This document shows, piece by piece, positions 59,641 through 64,000 of a stretch of 64,000 nucleotides of DNA (position 1 is the first letter of the stretch; every line of letters begins with the position of its first letter). Where the stretch lies: the NCBI GenBank assembly GCA_017557635.1, contig JAFYYH010000020.1, positions 124,001 through 188,000 of the forward strand, in the 5' to 3' direction. The position numbers were made by a program, and so were the translations under genes. This stretch comes from Bacteroidaceae bacterium. Its GTDB lineage: Bacteria > Bacteroidota > Bacteroidia > Bacteroidales > Bacteroidaceae. A model generated the notes under the pieces. That model searched no databases. It was not told the DNA's origin and was given only the letters and a program-made list of their open reading frames with translations.

Positions 59641-59673
59641 AATTCGGCAGTCGCGTCTGCCGAATTTACACTT
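59641..59673 (+). terminator. Hairpin with T-run
   Basis: AATTCGGCAG and CTGCCGAATT pair perfectly around TCGCGT (59641-59666), followed by TACACTTTTTTG. A terminator-like structure. No plus-strand gene ends just upstream, so its purpose is uncertain. Confidence 0.55.
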
Positions 59674-59696
59674 TTTTGCATTTGAAGTATCGCAAA

Positions 59697-59722
59697 TAAG
59701 GGGACAGACCCCAATTGTATCA
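59697..59722. repeat. Small GGGGACAGACCCC hairpin with the ORF6N gene stop
   Basis: GGGGACAGACCCC then AATTGTATCA. The last bases form the TGA (59722-59720) of the ORF6N gene on the minus strand, again placing a stop codon at the edge of a GGGGAC-type motif. Confidence 0.55.
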
Positions 59723-60703
59723 TTTCAACAATTGCAATATCGCCTCCGGCGGTGTTAGCATTTGAGTAATAGCGCATAATCCTACACCCATATCTTTCAC
59801 GCTGGCGCCCAGAAAAAAAACGACATCGTCAATTATAAGAAATCGGTCATGATTGCGTTGGGACAATTGTATGAAACTGATTTCGCGATATTGGTCATTG
59901 TGCTTCTTAAGGTCAGTCAGGAAAGACTCATTGTATCGCGTATAAATGGTGGCTTCAACCTTCTCGTTCCGCTTGTCCAGTAATGATAAAACCCGGTCAT
60001 CAACAAAGTTGTCAATCAGTATGATTCTTTCTTTGGCTGACCTAACCAAATCCGATACATAGGTCCAAGCGTCCCAAACACAACCAGTACCAAAGACCTG
60101 TTCCGGAAGTTGTTTAGGCTTCCGCTCCTCAATTGTAACCAGAATCTGGTTAACCTTCTGGTCCGTTTCAGTCTGATGCTGTTCTATGTTTAGTATTCGC
60201 TGCATCATCAGGGTATTATTGTTCACAAGGTCCGGAATGGCTGTGAATGCTCGCATAATTCGCTTGTTGACTTCGACAGCAGTATCAGATCTCAATACAC
60301 TACTAAGCATAGCAATACCGTTCCGAGTAAAGGCAAAAGGTTTGTTCCTGCTTTTTGAAATGTCTTTTGCGGTCGCAATTTGCGACCGCAAAAGTGTAAC
60401 GTATTCATCTTCAATTACTTTTGAGGTCGCAAATTGCGACCTCAAAACATTCCACTCCTTATTATCAAGTTGAAACATAAAGTCATCAGGGAATCGATTG
60501 ATATTACGCTTAACCTGTTCGTTCAGACGTTTAGTTTTTTCGCCATAAAGCATAGCCAGATCAAAATCCAGCATCACCTGCTGTCCCCTAATCACACGAA
60601 TCAGGCCCTTAATGTCAATCTTAGCATCATCAAATAAAGCCGAAGGAAGGTTGTCAGGTTTTTCAAAAACAACCGGTGTCTCAGTTTTTTTCTTCTTAGT
60701 CAT
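59720..60703 (-). CDS. ORF6N-domain protein with C-terminal PLD-like domain
   Basis: A 327-residue protein. The N-terminal ORF6N domain (residues about 30-135: IRVIRGQQVMLDFDLAMLYG, RNINRFPDDFMFQL) is a DNA-binding domain common in phage and Bacteroidota genes. The C-terminal half has a single phospholipase-D-like motif (NHDRFLIIDDVVFFLGASVKD), as in some nucleases, though only one HxK/R-type motif is seen. It may be a phage-derived regulator or nuclease. Its coding sequence contains two near-identical palindromes (60364-60447). ATG 60703 chosen over a GTG. Confidence 0.75.
   Translation of the reverse strand: MTKKKKTETPVVFEKPDNLPSALFDDAKIDIKGLIRVIRGQQVMLDFDLAMLYGEKTKRLNEQVKRNINRFPDDFMFQLDNKEWNVLRSQFATSKVIEDEYVTLLRSQIATAKDISKSRNKPFAFTRNGIAMLSSVLRSDTAVEVNKRIMRAFTAIPDLVNNNTLMMQRILNIEQHQTETDQKVNQILVTIEERKPKQLPEQVFGTGCVWDAWTYVSDLVRSAKERIILIDNFVDDRVLSLLDKRNEKVEATIYTRYNESFLTDLKKHNDQYREISFIQLSQRNHDRFLIIDDVVFFLGASVKDMGVGLCAITQMLTPPEAILQLLK
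60364..60447. repeat. Two perfect palindromes inside the ORF6N coding sequence
   Basis: 60364-60394 is a 31-nt palindrome (arms CTTTTGCGGTCGCAA and complement, one central base) and 60419-60447 a 29-nt one (arms TTTTGAGGTCGCAA and complement). They share the core GGTCGCAAnTTGCGACC, lie 24 bp apart and encode the repeated peptide LRSQ(F/I)AT in the same frame. Confidence 0.9.
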
Positions 60704-60866
60704 AAGCACGGTATTTATCAGTTAAACAAGGATTGCAAACAACAAAGGGCATCCCAACCTAACACCACAACGTAGCCTGGAATACCCTTTGGTATCAGAT
60801 ACTGCAAATATAGCAAATTCCCGGTAACTTGCCAATTCAAAAGTGGGTCCGATGCACACACGCTAA

Positions 60867-60926
60867 AAGAGATGTGTCCCCGCTGTCACCAAATAGTACC
60901 AAAGAGAACCGTCCCCAATGGCACTA
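60867..60926. repeat. Dispersed GGGGAC-type element, intact copy
   Basis: A 60-bp segment matching 59475-59614 without its 80-bp insert. It abuts the TAA (60929-60927) of the lipoprotein gene. The reverse complement reads TAGTGCCATTGGGGACGGTT, close to the arm of the 120-bp elements (GGGGACGGTTCC). It sits in the 217-bp gap between the lipoprotein and ORF6N genes. Confidence 0.75.
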
Positions 60927-61835
60927 TTACTGTTTGTTGAAGAGGTAACCTTGATCAAAAAATAAGGTGTATGCAGTCTTGTCGTTGGCTATGAACGCGA
61001 ATGATATTCCTTTCTCTTTATAGTTATAAACATTTAGAGATTGGGCAGTCTGCCACTGGCTGTCAAAGGGATCTGCGGCATTAATGTTATTTATTCCACC
61101 ATCGATCGCAAACATTTCATTTTGGCCGACAGATACTATGCCGTCTTTATAAGTGTATGCGCCTTTGTACAGTCTTACAAGAGCACCGTCATAAATTTCA
61201 ACGTTGTCGCCGCTAAAGCGTAAAGCCATTGTTATAACGCCATCTTTATCCTTGGAGTACCATGTACCCTGGAGTAAAGACTTATCGGACGGCAGATTGG
61301 TGGCTCCTTTCTTAAAATAGAGATACACACTCTCTACATCCTGAGATGTAGGCGTTGGCGTATCATAGAAGTATTCAAAACACAATACTGCCCCTTGGCA
61401 AAGAAAGCTTATACGTGTGGTGTCTGTAACGATGTTTTCAGGTATGGTATCCCATCTGGCCTGCTCAATATCATCAACAAGTAAAGCATAACGTTCTCTG
61501 GCCATTGTGATGTCTTCTACGATAAGATTGTCAATAACAAAAGGACCGTATTTGCCCTCGTCACGGTACTCGTAGAATGTCTTATACTCATCTTCCTCTT
61601 TCACATAAGGAGAATAAATGTATGAGTATTGGTATGAACCATCGGGGTTTATAAAATATGTTTCAGAACTTATTTCATAGGGGGTGACAAGTGTAATGTT
61701 CCAGTCTCCTGCCAAATCCTGTAATGTAATGGCAGCCGCCGGCTGATTATCATCACCAATCTTATCATCATTGTTACATGCTACCAGTAACGGCATGGCT
61801 AAAATAGCACATGCAAAAGTCCTTTTTATATCCAT
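60927..61835 (-). CDS. Hypothetical lipoprotein, paralogue of the one at 3.3-4.2 kb
   Basis: A 302-residue lipoprotein: MDIKRTFACAILAMPLLVAC ends in a lipobox, then an acidic spacer (NNDDKIGDDN). The body has AGDWNITLVTPYEIS, YFKKGATNLPSD, LQGTWYSKDKDG and YTYKDGIV, matching the paralogue at 3298-4194. Function unknown; both genes end against palindromic repeat elements. ATG 61835 is chosen as the start of the signal peptide. Confidence 0.75.
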   Translation of the reverse strand: MDIKRTFACAILAMPLLVACNNDDKIGDDNQPAAAITLQDLAGDWNITLVTPYEISSETYFINPDGSYQYSYIYSPYVKEEDEYKTFYEYRDEGKYGPFVIDNLIVEDITMARERYALLVDDIEQARWDTIPENIVTDTTRISFLCQGAVLCFEYFYDTPTPTSQDVESVYLYFKKGATNLPSDKSLLQGTWYSKDKDGVITMALRFSGDNVEIYDGALVRLYKGAYTYKDGIVSVGQNEMFAIDGGINNINAADPFDSQWQTAQSLNVYNYKEKGISFAFIANDKTAYTLFFDQGYLFNKQ

Positions 61836-61898
61836 TGTTATTTTTAGTTTATGTAAGATGTTGGGCAAAGATAGCAAAACTGATTGTTATTAATACTA

Positions 61899-62096
61899 TT
61901 ATAGCACAGGGAACTGATCCGGGTCAAAAACGGTCATGGTCTGGAGCTTGGCGCAAAGGCGCTTAGCCTTTATATAACTGTTCAGGCACTCCTGACTGTA
62001 GAAGTCATAGAACTTTTTGGGGGCCGATGCCCGCACGCTCGCAAGCTGGCAAGCTGACAAAGGGGACGGTTCTCTTTGGCACTTCTGATAAGGCAT
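61899..62096 (-). pseudogene. Possible gene remnant
   Basis: A 65-residue frame. The last 40 residues (KKFYDFYSQECLNSYIKAKR ... FDPDQFPVL) look like real protein, while the first part is read from the GGGGAC-type repeat at 62053-62150 and is unlikely to be coding. Probably the C-terminal stub of a gene cut by the repeat. I do not recognise the family. The rest of 61836-62341 holds the repeat and AT-rich non-coding DNA. Confidence 0.35.
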
Positions 62097-62150
62097 AAAT
62101 CATCCGATAAAGCCCGCAAGATGCCAAAGAGAACTGTCCCTTTTGTTGGC
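62053..62150. repeat. GGGGAC-type palindromic element, third related copy
   Basis: Left arm 62053-62082 (TGACAAAGGGGACGGTTCTC then TTTGGCAC) and right arm 62121-62150 form an imperfect inverted repeat around about 38 bp. The arm differs from the 120-bp elements by CTC for CCG and has a different interior. It marks the border between GC-balanced DNA and the AT-rich block. Confidence 0.75.
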
Positions 62151-62341
62151 TTCTGATTTGGTCCGATATCTCATTTTAAACGCCGATAATATGTGATATG
62201 AGTAAAAAGAAATGTACTTTTATGGGCGAAAACAAGAATGTTTTCTGAGTTATACAATAGTCCTAATTATTAATGAGAGCCAATTAATGTGTTATTGTAC
62301 TGGTAGCATGTTGTTTGCATCTCCTTTATTTTAATTCTTTT

Positions 62342-63925
62342 ATGTTTGAACAAGAAAGAGCCGATAATGGAACTTCATTCAGATTATGTTCCTTGCGGCT
62401 ATTTGATCATCCCATTCTGCACAATATCAGTTTGAGGTTTTCCGATGAGTATGATAAGTCAAAAAACGTATACACTACAGTAATCATCGGTGAAAATGGA
62501 ATAGGAAAGAGTTACCTGTTAGGTGTTATAGCAGAAATCTTCTGTTATCTGGAAAGAATAAAAAAATGGAACAGCTCTACAAATCCCAGGTACTATTTCT
62601 ATATAGAATACATGTTGGGATATAACAGTTTTGTGTTCGCTAACTTCAAGGGTGATAAGCCTTATGAAGGGAGAAAAAGATTTACACAGTGCTTGATATT
62701 TAAGGATGGTCAGGAAATCTACAATTTGGATATGATACCTTTACCCCAAAGGGTAATAGCATCAGCTACGACGATTGCTGATAAATACGTTGCAAGAAGT
62801 ACAGAGATGTACCGCTATTGTGGATTGAGAAATGAGAGTATGACCAATTTCATCAGCACTAGAGCAATGGTCAGAAAAACTGCTTTTAGCATACTTGATA
62901 GTCTTGAAACAAAAAGCAACTTTCCGGAGGAATTAGTGGTTTTACTCAAGTGCCTGAATTTCCAACCTATTCTAAAGTTGTCATTCAAATTAAAACATTC
63001 AGAGATACTTGTACGTGAAGATACAACCCCATTGTTGATAGAAAAAATTCTAAATAGAGGAAAACTACGTCCAAGTGATAACTTATCGGATGAAAGAGAA
63101 AGAAATCACTATAAGAGTCTGGAAGAATATCTTAGAGATGATAGGGAAGAACTTTATAGAAATATTGATAATGAAGAAGAATATTATAAGTATAAACAAA
63201 GGCTAGAACTATATTATATTGCCTCTGAGTTTTACAGAAATCTTGCCAATAGAGGCTTTAATGGCAACAATCTGACATATTCTTTATTAGATGATTACAT
63301 TGCAATTCAAGATAAAGAATATTTGAAGGTTTTGACTGCTTTGGACTTAATATCATATCCTTCACTTATATTATTCAAGAAAGATGAAGGCTTTGAATTT
63401 GAAAGAAGTAGCACTGGAGAAACCAATATGATCTGTCAAATGATTAATATCATGAGCAATATTGAACCAGGTAGTATAATTCTGATTGATGAGCCGGAAT
63501 GCAGCTCACATCCTAATTGGCAGATTAATTATATAGGATGGTTGAAGGATATATTTAATAGATATTCTAATTGCCATTTTGTGATTTCAACTCATTCTCA
63601 TTTCCTCTTGACAGACTTGGAACCCAAATCCTCTTCTATTATCGCTTTAAGTCAGTCCGATGGCGTGTTGAGAGATGTCGCTATGGGGATGAACACATAT
63701 ACTTGGTCGGTAGATGATATTCTATATAGAGTTTTTCATGTGAGAAATACAAGAAACAGAGTGTTTGAAAGCAAACTGATATCATTATATAGTATGATAA
63801 GCAATGGGGCAGAGAAAGAAAAAGTCTATTCTTTGATGAAAGAGTTGTCTACATATAAATTGAATGAATATGATCCAATTAACAAACTACTAACAATTGC
63901 GCAAACATATGCTGAAACTAAGTAA
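62342..63925 (+). CDS. AAA/ABC-type ATPase, possible defence system component
   Basis: A 527-residue ATPase: Walker A VIIGENGIGKSYLLG, a signature-like SSTGETNMICQ, Walker B SIILIDEPECSSHPNWQ and an H-loop region FVISTHSHFLLTD, the order of AAA_15/AAA_21 (SMC-like, OLD-like) ATPases. About 300 residues of helical insert lie between the first and last motifs. Such proteins occur in defence pairs (Septu, retron-associated, PARIS, Gabija-like). Codon use is AT-rich unlike the rest of the window, suggesting transfer. The next gene overlaps its end by 17 bp. ATG 62342 is used; a TTG at 62315 would add nine residues. Confidence 0.7.
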   Translation: MFEQERADNGTSFRLCSLRLFDHPILHNISLRFSDEYDKSKNVYTTVIIGENGIGKSYLLGVIAEIFCYLERIKKWNSSTNPRYYFYIEYMLGYNSFVFANFKGDKPYEGRKRFTQCLIFKDGQEIYNLDMIPLPQRVIASATTIADKYVARSTEMYRYCGLRNESMTNFISTRAMVRKTAFSILDSLETKSNFPEELVVLLKCLNFQPILKLSFKLKHSEILVREDTTPLLIEKILNRGKLRPSDNLSDERERNHYKSLEEYLRDDREELYRNIDNEEEYYKYKQRLELYYIASEFYRNLANRGFNGNNLTYSLLDDYIAIQDKEYLKVLTALDLISYPSLILFKKDEGFEFERSSTGETNMICQMINIMSNIEPGSIILIDEPECSSHPNWQINYIGWLKDIFNRYSNCHFVISTHSHFLLTDLEPKSSSIIALSQSDGVLRDVAMGMNTYTWSVDDILYRVFHVRNTRNRVFESKLISLYSMISNGAEKEKVYSLMKELSTYKLNEYDPINKLLTIAQTYAETK

Positions 63926-64000
63926 TCCTATAAAATATACAGAAGAAGAAAATACTTTTATTGCCAATGTCCTTAAACCACTACAGGGTGAAGGATGGGA
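63909..64000 (+). CDS. Partial CDS overlapping the ATPase gene
   Basis: ATG at 63909 opens a frame to the window end: MLKLSNPIKYTEEENTFIAN, continuing VLKPLQGEGW. It overlaps the ATPase by 17 bp, implying coupled translation. The start resembles small HNH-nuclease partners of AAA ATPases (as in Septu PtuB) but the catalytic part lies outside the window, so this is only a suggestion. Confidence 0.55.
   Translation, partial: MLKLSNPIKYTEEENTFIANVLKPLQGEGW

Noticed and set aside
1..64000. tRNA, rRNA or insertion sequence
   Set aside because: No cloverleaf ending in CCA, no rRNA core sequences and no transposase gene were recognised on either strand.

Overview
The window reads as chromosomal DNA of a Bacteroidota bacterium, most likely a gut-associated member of the order Bacteroidales. 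The evidence is the promoter style (-7 boxes of the form TAnnTTTG with TTG-type -33 boxes), A-rich leaders in place of strong Shine-Dalgarno sites, many lipoproteins and SusC/PorT-style envelope proteins, a TatAC-only export system, DUF3078 and DUF4419 proteins, and a TPP-riboswitch-controlled TonB receptor with a PnuC-type permease. Base composition is about half G+C for most of the window. It turns clearly AT-rich after about 62.15 kb. No rRNA, tRNA, CRISPR array, prophage or intact insertion sequence was seen.

Layout. 1-1000 (-): HdrC-like iron-sulfur proteins. 1.1-3.3 kb: a VOC protein and tatAC. 4.3-9.4 kb (-): a tightly coupled operon of an alpha-oxoamine synthase, a threonine-synthase-like PLP enzyme and a short-chain reductase, best explained as sulfonolipid (capnine/sulfobacin) synthesis, followed by a carboxyltransferase whose biotinyl domain lacks the acceptor lysine. 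9.4-11.3 kb: a repeat-rich island around one lipoprotein gene. 11.3-18.9 kb (-): a transporter, DUF3078, cytosine permease with a phosphoribosyltransferase, and thiamine uptake under a TPP riboswitch. 19-25.9 kb: a nucleotide kinase-like protein, a thioesterase, a VKOR-thioredoxin fusion, a large GH54-type arabinofuranosidase, a MINPP-type phytase and a deletion remnant. 26.1-31.3 kb: SPFH/Arc/membrane protein genes, a CE2-like esterase, nitroreductase, epimerase and YjjG-like phosphatase. 31.4-35 kb: DUF4419 and a modular surface protein. 35-45.1 kb (-): seven closely packed genes. The first five encode exported proteins (LPP20-like, TPR/Sel1, unknown, NTF2-like, TPR plus beta-barrel); the last two encode an acetyltransferase and an ABC-F ATPase. 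46.2-52.2 kb (-): a complete-looking aromatic amino acid operon (DAHP synthase, tyrA, aroB, aroA, pheA, aroQ) headed by a short leader peptide rich in Tyr/Phe/Trp and a terminator, a textbook attenuator. 52.2-59.4 kb: a small kinase, DUF4380, YccF, a TlpA-like lipoprotein, RmuC and GNAT. 59.4-62.2 kb: hairpin repeats, an ORF6N-PLD protein and a lipoprotein. 62.3 kb to the end: an AT-rich AAA ATPase overlapping a second gene that runs off the window, a possible defence pair.

Three signals stand out. The first is the aromatic attenuator (52058-52176). The second is the sulfonolipid-type operon. The third is a family of palindromic elements carrying GGGGAC-type motifs. It includes two 120-bp copies with perfect 30-bp ends that lie between convergent genes, carry a terminator hairpin, and supply the TGA stop codons of their neighbours. 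All functional assignments come from reading the sequence and recalling families; no search or alignment was run.
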